Shown here in pieces: positions 1-6,820 of a stretch of 12,053 nt of DNA. Under the pieces are notes generated by a model. The model was not told where the DNA came from. It saw only the letters and a program-made list of their open reading frames with translations, and searched no databases. Made by a program: the position numbers and the translations under genes. Source of the stretch: Candidatus Cloacimonadota bacterium (GTDB lineage: Bacteria > Cloacimonadota > Cloacimonadia > Cloacimonadales > Cloacimonadaceae); NCBI GenBank assembly GCA_016875595.1, contig VGPI01000045.1, positions 1 to 12,053 of the forward strand, read 5' to 3'. Each line of letters begins with the position of its first letter. The stretch's first letter is position 1.

Positions 1-45
1 TCCAAAGACTGTGACAGTATCGAGGATGATGGACAAGCTATACTT

Positions 46-1095
46 GTGCAACGGACCGAAGGCGCTGGGTCGCAGCAGGAAAGCGACCCGTTGAGCGGAC
101 ACACAAAGAGCCGGAATCCCAGAGTATTGAGCATTGACATCCTCAAAGCCGGTATTTTACAATGTAACCGAACGTACCTCTCCAAAGCCATTACGCTGAT
201 CGAGAGCAATTCTGCCAAGCATTTTAACCAGGCGCAAGACCTGATCAAAGAACTCCAGCCCTTTTCCGGCAATTCCATCCGCATTGGTATCACCGGTGTG
301 CCTGGCGCAGGAAAAAGCACTTTTATCGAGGCATTTGGTTTGTGGTTGATCGAACGCGGTCACCGGGTGGCAGTATTGGCGATCGATCCCAGCAGCAGCG
401 TGAGCAAAGGCAGCATACTGGGAGACAAGACACGGATGGAAGGGCTCTCCCGTCATCCTCGTAGCTTCATCCGTCCTTCTCCGAGCGGTGGCATCCTCGG
501 CGGAGTTGCCCGGAAGACCAGGGAGACGATCATTCTCTGTGAAGCAGCCGGTTATGATATCATCCTGGTGGAAACCATCGGCGTCGGACAAAGCGAGATC
601 AGCGTCCGCAGCATGGTCGATTTCTTTGTGTTGATGCAGATCGCCGGAGCGGGAGATGAACTGCAGGGCATCAAGAAGGGCATCATGGAACTGGCTGATC
701 TGCTCGTGGTCAATAAAGCAGATGGCAGTAACGTCCAAGCCGCCAAACGAGCCCAAGCGGAACTCAATCAGGCATTACACTACATCCAGCCCGCCACTTC
801 GGGATGGAAGACCCGGGCTGTTATCTGCTCCGCCTTGAATCGTAGCGGATTGGCTGAAGTCTGGCAGAATATATCCGCCTTTCTGGAGCTGACAGACCGT
901 ACCGGACAGTTTGCGCTACGCCGTCAAACCCAAATCGCCCAATGGTTTGAATCAATGATTGAGGAGACCTTGATCCGCAAATTCTATGACAATGAGAAGA
1001 TCAAACCAATCTATCCCCAGTTCCGTTCCAAAGTTCTGACCGGCGAGATAGCTCCGGCGGCAGCAGTCGCCAAGTTGTTTGAACTGGTCGATTAG
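46..1095 (+). CDS. meaB: Methylmalonyl-CoA mutase-associated GTPase MeaB (ArgK family)
   Basis: G3E-family P-loop GTPase that protects and reactivates adenosylcobalamin-dependent methylmalonyl-CoA mutase by gating cofactor loading; cytoplasmic. Visible motifs, counted from the GTG at 46: Walker A GVPGAGKST (84-92), DPSS (114-117), GDKTRM (126-131), the MeaB-typical ETIGVGQSE (176-184), and the guanine-specificity motif NKAD (223-226). Length (349 aa) and the whole core fit the family, including a roughly 30-40 residue N-terminal extension of the kind I recall in Bacteroidota-type MeaB. The start is uncertain. The frame has no stop up to base 1. GTG 46 lacks a good ribosome site, whereas TTG 91 is preceded by AGGA about 10 bases upstream and overlaps a TGA (92-94) of another frame open from the left edge. 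The mutase genes are expected upstream, outside the window. Identity is very secure; start is not. Confidence 0.96.
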   Translation: MQRTEGAGSQQESDPLSGHTKSRNPRVLSIDILKAGILQCNRTYLSKAITLIESNSAKHFNQAQDLIKELQPFSGNSIRIGITGVPGAGKSTFIEAFGLWLIERGHRVAVLAIDPSSSVSKGSILGDKTRMEGLSRHPRSFIRPSPSGGILGGVARKTRETIILCEAAGYDIILVETIGVGQSEISVRSMVDFFVLMQIAGAGDELQGIKKGIMELADLLVVNKADGSNVQAAKRAQAELNQALHYIQPATSGWKTRAVICSALNRSGLAEVWQNISAFLELTDRTGQFALRRQTQIAQWFESMIEETLIRKFYDNEKIKPIYPQFRSKVLTGEIAPAAAVAKLFELVD

Positions 1096-3047
1096 ATTCT
1101 TACCATCGGGTGTAGATATTCGATCACGAGAATGGTCGTATCGTCTGTCTGTTTGTTCTGATCGGTGAAATCACGTACGCTATTCAAGATCGACTTTACT
1201 ATTGTCTCCGGCTCCGGATTGTGCAGATCCTGAATTAAGAGCTCCAATCTCTGTTCCCCAAAAAACGCCTCTGCTTTGCTCATTGCCTCGGTAATTCCAT
1301 CGGTAAAGAGAATAACCGTGTCTCCCAAGTCCAGTTGTAAGGTTCTGGTTTCGACCTCGATATCGGGAAAGATACCCAATGCAGTCGATTGGGTTTCGCC
1401 ATACTTGACCAGGTGACGTCCCACTTTGCGCAGATACATCGGTACATGACCCGCATTGCTATATTCCATCAAACCCGTCCTTAAATCGATCATGCCGATG
1501 ATCGCCGTCACGAAATTGGATTCGCTCTGGGTCTCACAGAGGTAATTGTTTACATCCAATAGCAATTGCTTCAAGGATCCGGCGGTTCTTGCCTTGGTAC
1601 GGATCAGGGTATTGACAACGATCATGGTCATCGCCGCCACCAGCCCATTGCCCAAAACATCAGCGATCACAAAACAGAATCGGGATTCATCCAGACGGAA
1701 ATAGTCAAACAGATCACCACCGATATCTTTTGCCGGCTCCAAGATTCCAAAGACGCGTAATCCGGGAAACAGCCTGGTTTGATCGTTATTCTGTGGAATC
1801 AGATTCTTCTGGACCAGCGATGCTATTCTGAGCTCTGATTCAATCCGGTTTTTTGCCGCGGTCGTGCTCAACAGATCAGCCATGTATAGCCTCAGGGAAT
1901 CGCGCATGTTTACAATTGCATTGGAAAGATAGCGGATCTCATTAAAACTGGTGGACAGTGGAACATCGACCTCAAAATCACCCTGACCGATGCTGTAGGT
2001 TGCAGCAGCCAACTGCCTCAAGGGGCTGTTTATCCGCCATGCCATGTACGATATGATAATGGCGATAGCCAGAAAACCACCAATTAAAAACAGAGTCAGA
2101 ATAAGCAGTAAGGTATTCAGATCCCTGAATATATCTTTCTCATTAAAGATAATGCCCAAAGACCAATTATTCAGGACCAGCGGGGCATAACAAATCCATT
2201 GACTGCTACCGCCGGTCTCACTCAACTTCACGAAATCGTGTTTACCAGCCAGCATATCTTTACCGATCTGCCTTAAAAGAATATCATTATCCTCTTCTGC
2301 CAAACTGAAGATCGTTTCATTCAACAATTTGGATTCATCCTCATGGACGAGGATCCGACCACTGTGAGAGATCAAGATCGCTGATCCCTGGTGCTGGTGG
2401 TTCGAACTGATCACCTTTCTCTGCAACGCGCTCAACGCGATATCCAGCCGGATGATCCCGATCACTTCATCAACGTTATCTCCATAAATCGGCAGCGAAT
2501 ACGATGTGATCATCAGTTTCTTGCCATCGGCGTCAAACCACGGCTCCGACCAATGTTCTTTCTTCGTCAGTTGTGGTATCTGAAACCAGTCCCGATTCCG
2601 GAAGTCGATCCCCAACCGATTGAGATCAAGAATCGTAAACTTACCCAGATTGATGTAATACCCACGGGCACCGGGATTCTGCGGTACAAGGTCTTTGTCA
2701 TAAGCCAGATAAACTGATTCGATCTCGGGGTTGCGTTTCAACATATCATGCAGGAAAGCAGCAATAGCGGGATCGGCTTCCGGTTCCTCATCAGGCAGTG
2801 TCCTGGTGTGGATCAGGGACAGAATGTCCTGCGCTCTTCCCTGGATTTGTTCCAAACGATTCTGAATGCTCCGGATATTGTCACTGACCAGGTAATTCAA
2901 AGTCCTTTCAGTATTTCGCAACATTGCCCGGGTCATTATTCCCCGGGTCAAAACGACTGATATGATCAGGAAGATCACGACCACAAGGAAGATCATGGTG
3001 ATCAATTGATAGGCAAGAGACGACCGCATGTATCTAATCAACTGCAT
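1092..3047 (-). CDS. Membrane sensor PP2C-type serine phosphatase (Cache-like / HAMP / SpoIIE)
   Basis: Probable inner-membrane receptor whose cytoplasmic SpoIIE/RsbU-type domain removes phosphate from serine or threonine of a partner, classically an anti-sigma-factor antagonist. Counting from a TTG at 3056: first membrane helix about 17-37; periplasmic dCache-like region about 55-300, including the RDWF and EPWFDADG blocks usual in such domains; second helix about 313-338; HAMP about 340-395; a linker; then the phosphatase (435-645). Metal-binding motifs are intact: GGDLFDYF (446-453), IADVLGNG (464-471), FTDGITEA (584-591) and the terminal TDDTT (637-641). I prefer ATG 3047 because GGGAG lies 10 bases upstream; TTG 3056 and ATG 3029 are alternatives. 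With 3047 the gene overlaps the stop of the preceding binding-protein gene by 14 bases, so the two are probably translationally coupled. The input ligand is unknown. The last codons overlap the tail of the convergent meaB. Confidence 0.93.
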   Translation of the reverse strand: MQLIRYMRSSLAYQLITMIFLVVVIFLIISVVLTRGIMTRAMLRNTERTLNYLVSDNIRSIQNRLEQIQGRAQDILSLIHTRTLPDEEPEADPAIAAFLHDMLKRNPEIESVYLAYDKDLVPQNPGARGYYINLGKFTILDLNRLGIDFRNRDWFQIPQLTKKEHWSEPWFDADGKKLMITSYSLPIYGDNVDEVIGIIRLDIALSALQRKVISSNHQHQGSAILISHSGRILVHEDESKLLNETIFSLAEEDNDILLRQIGKDMLAGKHDFVKLSETGGSSQWICYAPLVLNNWSLGIIFNEKDIFRDLNTLLLILTLFLIGGFLAIAIIISYMAWRINSPLRQLAAATYSIGQGDFEVDVPLSTSFNEIRYLSNAIVNMRDSLRLYMADLLSTTAAKNRIESELRIASLVQKNLIPQNNDQTRLFPGLRVFGILEPAKDIGGDLFDYFRLDESRFCFVIADVLGNGLVAAMTMIVVNTLIRTKARTAGSLKQLLLDVNNYLCETQSESNFVTAIIGMIDLRTGLMEYSNAGHVPMYLRKVGRHLVKYGETQSTALGIFPDIEVETRTLQLDLGDTVILFTDGITEAMSKAEAFFGEQRLELLIQDLHNPEPETIVKSILNSVRDFTDQNKQTDDTTILVIEYLHPMVRI

Positions 3048-4077
3048 TGGCAACAAACTCCCGGAAACTTACAGGGACTTTCATCCCGGCGTGATCAATA
3101 AGCATCCCCTTGGCGGTATTGAAAACTGATTCCTCCAGCTTGCCAACCATTTCGGGTCTTGCCAGGATCACATCCCGTTGCACATTGAGCATCCATCTCT
3201 GGTGAGGACGGTTGGCTGGGATATAACTGCGGCGCATTATATCCATCACTATATCCAGTGCTTCCTCGGGATTATTGATCGCATACAACCATCCGTCCAT
3301 GGTTGCTTCTCCAAAATCCCGAGCCAGCTTCGGATTGAAATTGTAAAACTCCCGTGTGCAATAAATTCCATCCTCGGGTATATTCAAGCCGTGATCCGCC
3401 ATTTCAAAGACAGTCATCTCCTCCGGATCAAGCCCGGCTTGCATCAGTTGATGGTATTCGTTATACCGCATCACGTTAAGCGCATCGATCGCATCTGACA
3501 GGAGCAGATTGATCGTCCAATCGACCGGAATAATCTCCGCTTCGACATTGTTCTTTTGGAGAAAGAGCAGGGCGATCTCCCGAAAATCAGAGTACCACAA
3601 ACCCACCTTACGGCCATTGAGGTCCTTGGGTTCTCTAATCCCGGAACTCTGCTTGGCTGCGATCATAAACGATGACCTCTGCGAGACCTGAGCGACATTG
3701 ACCAAACGCAGTCCTTCATCGGCTTGAGCCATAGCGGTCAAGAGAAACAAGGAAACAAACTCTGAATCACCGTCTCTCAATGATTTTGCCGCAGGATAGT
3801 CAGGACCTCCGTCCTGAATGATGACATTCAATCCATAATCCCGATATATGCCCTTCGCATGGGCTACATAAACGCCGGCAAATTGTGCCTGATGCAGCCA
3901 CTGCGGGCGAAATCTGACGGTGATCAATCCTGAGGTATCAGCCGTTGCAACTGCATCAGATCGACTGTCACCATCACTTGTATCCGTTTTTTTCCGGCAG
4001 GACAATAGAAGAAACAACACCACTATTGACAACATAAGACACACTAAGGTCCGGCTACGCAGTTTCATACAATCCAT
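3034..4077 (-). CDS. NMT1/THI5-like substrate-binding lipoprotein
   Basis: Periplasmic substrate-binding protein of the NMT1/SsuA/THI5-like class, anchored as a lipoprotein. Counted from TTG 4080, the N-terminus has basic residues, a hydrophobic stretch (11-27) and the lipobox LLSC with Cys28. The mature domain starts near 53 (ITVRFRPQWLHQAQFAGVYV), the hallmark opening of this family, followed by AHAKGIYRDYGL, DGGPDYP, the GRKVGLW hinge block and DAIDALNVMRYNEY. Family members bind pyrimidines, sulfonates, nitrate and similar small molecules for ABC import, but no permease or ATPase gene is adjacent. The next gene is a sensor phosphatase that overlaps its 3' end, so a role in ligand sensing is my inference. 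Start choices: TTG 4080 (AGGAG 13 bases upstream), ATG 4077, or ATG 4068, which gives the most typical lipoprotein start (MKLRSR). Ligand unknown; fold assignment confident. Confidence 0.9.
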   Translation of the reverse strand: MDCMKLRSRTLVCLMLSIVVLFLLLSCRKKTDTSDGDSRSDAVATADTSGLITVRFRPQWLHQAQFAGVYVAHAKGIYRDYGLNVIIQDGGPDYPAAKSLRDGDSEFVSLFLLTAMAQADEGLRLVNVAQVSQRSSFMIAAKQSSGIREPKDLNGRKVGLWYSDFREIALLFLQKNNVEAEIIPVDWTINLLLSDAIDALNVMRYNEYHQLMQAGLDPEEMTVFEMADHGLNIPEDGIYCTREFYNFNPKLARDFGEATMDGWLYAINNPEEALDIVMDIMRRSYIPANRPHQRWMLNVQRDVILARPEMVGKLEESVFNTAKGMLIDHAGMKVPVSFREFVANAVD

Positions 4078-4171
4078 CAATCTTGACTATCGTCTCCTAT
4101 GATTACTTCACTTTTACCGTCTGTCTGCACATCAATCCTGTCAAAACAAAAAAAACTCTTCCCCGAATAAT

Positions 4172-4191
4172 GTGTTGATGGTTTTCAACAC
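4172..4191 (-). repeat. Small hairpin in the leader of the binding-protein gene
   Basis: GTGTTGA and TCAACAC form a perfect 7-bp stem (4172-4178 with 4185-4191) around a 6-base loop. On the minus strand it lies downstream of the promoter candidate and upstream of the lipoprotein gene, with an eight-T run starting 16 bases after it. That distance is too long for a standard intrinsic terminator. It may be a leader RNA element or chance. Confidence 0.35.
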
Positions 4192-4215
4192 CTACGGTCG
4201 CCCATACGTTATCCC

Positions 4216-4244
4216 TCTATAATGTAGTATGTTGCTTATTCCAA
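4216..4244 (-). promoter_or_regulatory. Candidate sigma-70-like promoter for the binding protein-phosphatase pair
   Basis: On the minus strand TTGGAA (4244-4239) and TATAGA (4221-4216) are separated by exactly 17 bases; each matches the consensus at four of six positions. Transcription would start near 4209 and leave a leader of about 130 bases carrying the small hairpin. Assigned by spacing and consensus only; if the organism uses a Bacteroidota-type promoter this match would be meaningless. Confidence 0.33.
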
Positions 4245-4330
4245 CGATGTAATCCTCTCCATCCTACTCCCATTCAGTGACCCCAGCTTTCGATGGCAGC
4301 CGCGTCCCGACTGACAGGTCACCACCTCCT

Positions 4331-4420
4331 CTCCTTGCTTGATTACCTTAGTATAACCTTAGTATAACCTTACGGTCGTAAGGTTATACTAAGGTTATAC
4401 TAAGGTAATCAAGCAAGGAG
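4331..4420. repeat. 90-base near-perfect palindrome built from 11-base units
   Basis: Bases 4331-4374 are the exact reverse complement of 4377-4420, with only GT (4375-4376) at the centre. The left arm carries CCTTAGTATAA twice in tandem (4346-4356, 4357-4367) and the right arm carries its complement TTATACTAAGG twice (4384-4394, 4395-4405). The outer ends read CTCCTTGCTTGATTA and its complement. The unit length is close to one helical turn, so the four copies would face the same side of the helix. It starts about 20 bases beyond the aldolase stop. There is no T-run after either arm, so it is not a classic intrinsic terminator, although it could still stop or process transcripts. An operator array, a recombination or resolution site, a small mobile repeat, or an assembly or amplification fold-back artefact are all possible. 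Confidence 0.95.
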
Positions 4421-4441
4421 GACAGTGGAAAAAAGGAGTTA

Positions 4442-5164
4442 TCAAGATTTTCTGAGGTACAGATACAGTTCGGCTGCTTTGACCGTAACCTCGAGTGTAT
4501 CCAGAGCACTTGCCAGATCGGGGGCAATAGCCAGGATACCATGTTTTTGCCAGATGATCACCTGGTGGGAATCCATGAGTCGGAGAGTGTGATCTGCCAG
4601 TTCCGGTGATCCTGGAGGGCAAACGGGAACGTATCCAATACCATTGGGCAGGAAGATATTCACTTCAGGGAGCAAGTCGATTAGGGTGGCATCCAATGCC
4701 TTGCCATATTCCGGAAGCGAAGAAAGGAGAATAATGGGATTGGGGTGGGCATGCAAAACAACCTGTCCCTCCAGACCCAGTTCGATCAACCGGTGATGCA
4801 AAGCCCGATGGGTGACCCACTCGGAAGTTGGCTTGGAGCCAAAGGGCTGGAAATGATCCTGTTCCGAAGATTGATCGCGGGATGAAAGCGATCCAGAGGG
4901 AGATCCATTAACGGCTGCTACCATAAGACCGTTGACCGGATCACAAGCCAGATCACGATAACGGGAACCGGTGCGGGAAACCAGAAACCAGTATTTTCCC
5001 CGACATTCCGGAAGGGGGTCGAGCAAAGAACTAATGTTGATAGACAGGTTTCCGGCATTGGCTTCCGCCCAACCATTCATCCGGATGCAGTGTGAAACAT
5101 GCTTGACCTGAGCAATCAAGTCATTGAACCGCATATCAGCGGCAAGAAGATTCCAGATGTCCAT
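4442..5164 (-). CDS. Class II aldolase, RhaD (rhamnulose-1-phosphate aldolase)-like
   Basis: Zinc-dependent class II aldolase/adducin fold, 240 aa, closest in motif order to rhamnulose-1-phosphate aldolase, which splits the sugar phosphate into dihydroxyacetone phosphate and lactaldehyde. Alignable blocks: GWAEANAGNLS (31-41; RhaD has GWDERNGGNL), LVSRTGSRYRDLACDP (61-76), TSEW with the catalytic-type Glu115, HAH with zinc ligands His138 and His140, LPNGIGYVP (172-180), PPGSPEL (183-189) and KHG with the third zinc His208. All ligands are retained, so it should be active. It is somewhat shorter than E. coli RhaD (about 275 aa). No rhamnose isomerase or kinase is nearby, so the true substrate may be another deoxy-sugar phosphate. 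ATG 5164 is fixed by an in-frame TAG just upstream; the ribosome site is weak, and the start overlaps the stop of a possible short leader ORF as TAATG. Confidence 0.88.
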   Translation of the reverse strand: MDIWNLLAADMRFNDLIAQVKHVSHCIRMNGWAEANAGNLSINISSLLDPLPECRGKYWFLVSRTGSRYRDLACDPVNGLMVAAVNGSPSGSLSSRDQSSEQDHFQPFGSKPTSEWVTHRALHHRLIELGLEGQVVLHAHPNPIILLSSLPEYGKALDATLIDLLPEVNIFLPNGIGYVPVCPPGSPELADHTLRLMDSHQVIIWQKHGILAIAPDLASALDTLEVTVKAAELYLYLRKS

Positions 5165-5211
5165 TATTCCAATCTATCCAATGGAAGCTGCGGAGCAGTG
5201 GATATCTCCAA
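5164..5211 (-). CDS. Possible 15-codon leader ORF coupled to the aldolase gene
   Basis: A TTG at 5211 sits five bases after a strong AAAGGAG site (AGGAG at 5221-5217) and opens a frame for 15 residues (MEISTAPQLPLDRLE) that ends in TAA, overlapping the aldolase ATG by one base (TAATG). The aldolase itself has only a weak ribosome site, so translational coupling through this short frame would make sense. It has no recognisable function and could be chance; an earlier in-frame ATG at 5226 lacks a ribosome site. Confidence 0.35.
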   Translation of the reverse strand: MEISTAPQLPLDRLE

Positions 5212-5241
5212 ATTGTCTCCTTTCATAAGCAATTGCTGAAA

Positions 5242-5263
5242 GGGGTGGATCGGATACCGCCCC
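5242..5263 (-). repeat. GC-rich hairpin between synthetase and aldolase genes
   Basis: GGGGTGG (5242-5248) pairs with CCGCCCC (5257-5263) around an 8-base loop, with one T/G position inside the stem that becomes a C/A mismatch on the transcribed strand. It begins about 11 bases after the synthetase stop and is followed on the minus strand by only a short TTT. A 10-base palindrome AGCAATTGCT (5228-5237) lies next to it. It may be an attenuator or RNA-processing site; evidence is weak. Confidence 0.3.
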
Positions 5264-5274
5264 GACGATCTTAA

Positions 5275-6807
5275 TCAACTGCCACCATTGGCGTTTCGGT
5301 CGCGGCAGATGCGCTCCACTTCCCGGAAATTGACTTTACCGCTTGCCATCATCGGGATGTTCTCAATGACGTAGAATTGTCGTGGAATTGCTATGGCAGG
5401 TAGTTCTTTTTTCAATTGTTTAAGAACCGATTGCATATCAAAATTACCATTGGCTACAGCGGCAACCACGTCGGCTCCCTTGCTGGGGTTGGGAACGTCC
5501 ACTACGCAACAGATGACATCCTCGGGTAAAAGCCGGCTGAGTAGATCCTCCACTTTTACGAGGGAGACCATTTCACCGCCAACTTTGACAAACCGCTTGA
5601 GCCGTCCCCGATGCCAGAGGAAGCCATCATCATCGATCACTCCGATGTCTCCGGTATCATACCAGCCGTTGTGAATACGGAGCGAGGTCTCTTCGAGGTC
5701 GCCAAGATAACCCTCCATGACGAGGTCTCCCTTGACAAGGATCTTACCTTCCTGATTGGCTCCGAGCACTTTATCGGTATTGATATCGAGGATCCTGACG
5801 GAAACATCCGGGATAGGTTTTCCGATGCTACCCAGTTTGTGATATGTAGGTGTATTGGAGGAAATGACCGGGCTGGTCTCGGTAGTGCCATATCCTTCGT
5901 ATATTTTCACGTTGTGCTTTTTCAGGAAGCCATCATAGACTTTATCGGGCAGTTTATCCGCTCCGGCAATAGCAAAATTGACGGAGGAAAAATCTCCGGG
6001 ATCAGACTTCTGAAGATATCCATAAAAGAATGATGGCGTGGCAGCGATCAATGTGGCTTTGTGTTCACGGACAAAGCGACTGACCTCCCGGTAATCGAGT
6101 GGATTGGGATACGTGACTATGGTCGCGCCCAAAATGATCGGTAACCAGAAATCCACCGTTAAACCAAACACGTGAAAGAGAGGCAGGATTGACATAAAGA
6201 TATCATTTGAGCTAATGGCAGCGACTTGTGGGACATTATCAACATTGTGGAGGATATTGCGGTGAGACAGCTGTACTGCTTTGGGTTCTTTTTCGCTGCC
6301 ACTGGTAAACAGGATGGTGGCAACCTCGGATTGGCTACCCTTGTGCACAATACCCGAAAGAAGATTCAAGGGAAGCTTGGAGAGGAGCGCTGCTTTTAGC
6401 TTTGCCAATGTGGTCACTTTGAGCAGGATATCCTCGATCATGATCATACCGTCGATCGGTTCCAGATCGAGTTTTTCCATCAGTTTCTTGCTGGTGATCA
6501 TGGTTTTGAAGCGGCATTTATCCTGGGCATAGCGGGCATTGTCCAAAGCACCGGTGGCATAGTTGATCATAACCGGAATTTTACCATTCATCAAAGTTGC
6601 AATTACGGACAGCATACATCCTGCCGAGGTGGGTAACATGATGCCCACGTACTTGTTTTTGATCTGAGCGATGTGTTCCTTGAGAATAAGCGAGGCGATC
6701 AGCATTTTGCCATAGGTATATTCCTTGTTCGTCGCTTTATCATAGATAGCGATCTTGCTGCCAAAACGTTTGGCGGTCTGCATGAACCGGTGATGTAATT
6801 GTAACAT
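5275..6807 (-). CDS. AMP-forming acyl-CoA / acyl-ACP synthetase (ANL superfamily)
   Basis: Activates a carboxylic acid, most likely a fatty acid, with ATP and transfers it to CoA or acyl carrier protein. The 510-residue protein holds all core motifs: P-loop FTSGSEKEPKAV (167-178), LPLFHVFG (208-215), YEGYGTTETSPV (303-314), WYDTGD (382-387), GRLKRFVKVGGE (401-412) and the C-terminal ASGK with catalytic Lys491. The KRFVK(V/I)GGE-type hinge and general style recall the synthetase half of Aas (acyl-ACP synthetase/2-acylglycerophosphoethanolamine acyltransferase), but the acyltransferase half is absent. ATG 6807 has AGGAG seven bases upstream. It begins 13 bases after a membrane-protein gene and so very likely shares its transcript, tying acyl activation to the unknown membrane module. 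Substrate chain length cannot be told from sequence alone. Confidence 0.92.
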   Translation of the reverse strand: MLQLHHRFMQTAKRFGSKIAIYDKATNKEYTYGKMLIASLILKEHIAQIKNKYVGIMLPTSAGCMLSVIATLMNGKIPVMINYATGALDNARYAQDKCRFKTMITSKKLMEKLDLEPIDGMIMIEDILLKVTTLAKLKAALLSKLPLNLLSGIVHKGSQSEVATILFTSGSEKEPKAVQLSHRNILHNVDNVPQVAAISSNDIFMSILPLFHVFGLTVDFWLPIILGATIVTYPNPLDYREVSRFVREHKATLIAATPSFFYGYLQKSDPGDFSSVNFAIAGADKLPDKVYDGFLKKHNVKIYEGYGTTETSPVISSNTPTYHKLGSIGKPIPDVSVRILDINTDKVLGANQEGKILVKGDLVMEGYLGDLEETSLRIHNGWYDTGDIGVIDDDGFLWHRGRLKRFVKVGGEMVSLVKVEDLLSRLLPEDVICCVVDVPNPSKGADVVAAVANGNFDMQSVLKQLKKELPAIAIPRQFYVIENIPMMASGKVNFREVERICRDRNANGGS

Positions 6808-6820
6808 GATCCAACTCCTT

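Larger units (their letters stand above)
4078..4441. other. 364-base intergenic region without a convincing gene
   Basis: This gap separates the aldolase stop from the binding-protein start, both genes reading on the minus strand. It contains, in minus-strand order, a 90-base inverted repeat (4420-4331), an AGGAGG-like purine tract right after it, a GTGACC/GGTCAC inverted pair (4322-4317 and 4282-4277) with a 34-base GC-rich loop, a promoter candidate (4244-4216), a 7-bp hairpin (4191-4172) and an eight-T run (4155-4148). A 28-codon minus-strand GTG frame beginning just after the AGGAGG tract has no recognisable product and a start too close to the tract. I see no tRNA or known riboswitch signature. 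Confidence 0.6.

Noticed and set aside
157..756. 199-codon minus-strand open frame opposite meaB
   Set aside because: Antisense shadow of a clearly conserved GTPase; its sequence has no recognisable motif and no ribosome site was seen.
4200..4330. Cobalamin riboswitch or group II intron fragment in the intergenic gap
   Set aside because: A GTCACTG-like string loosely recalls the B12 box, but the other conserved blocks and the intron domain V pattern are absent.
4346..4405. Short tandem 11-base repeats considered as a CRISPR-like array
   Set aside because: Units are 11 bases with no spacers and lie in mirrored orientation; they belong to the palindrome.
4331..4420. Palindrome as an ordinary intrinsic terminator
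   Set aside because: The stem is far longer than usual, is not GC-rich, and no T-run follows on either strand.
4395..4622. 75-codon minus-strand frame spanning the palindrome and the aldolase 3' end
   Set aside because: It overlaps the conserved C-terminal part of the aldolase in another frame and runs into the repeat; no homology is recognisable.
5611..6033. 140-codon plus-strand open frame inside the synthetase gene
   Set aside because: Lies opposite conserved ANL motifs (YGTTE, WYDTGD), so it is a frame shadow.
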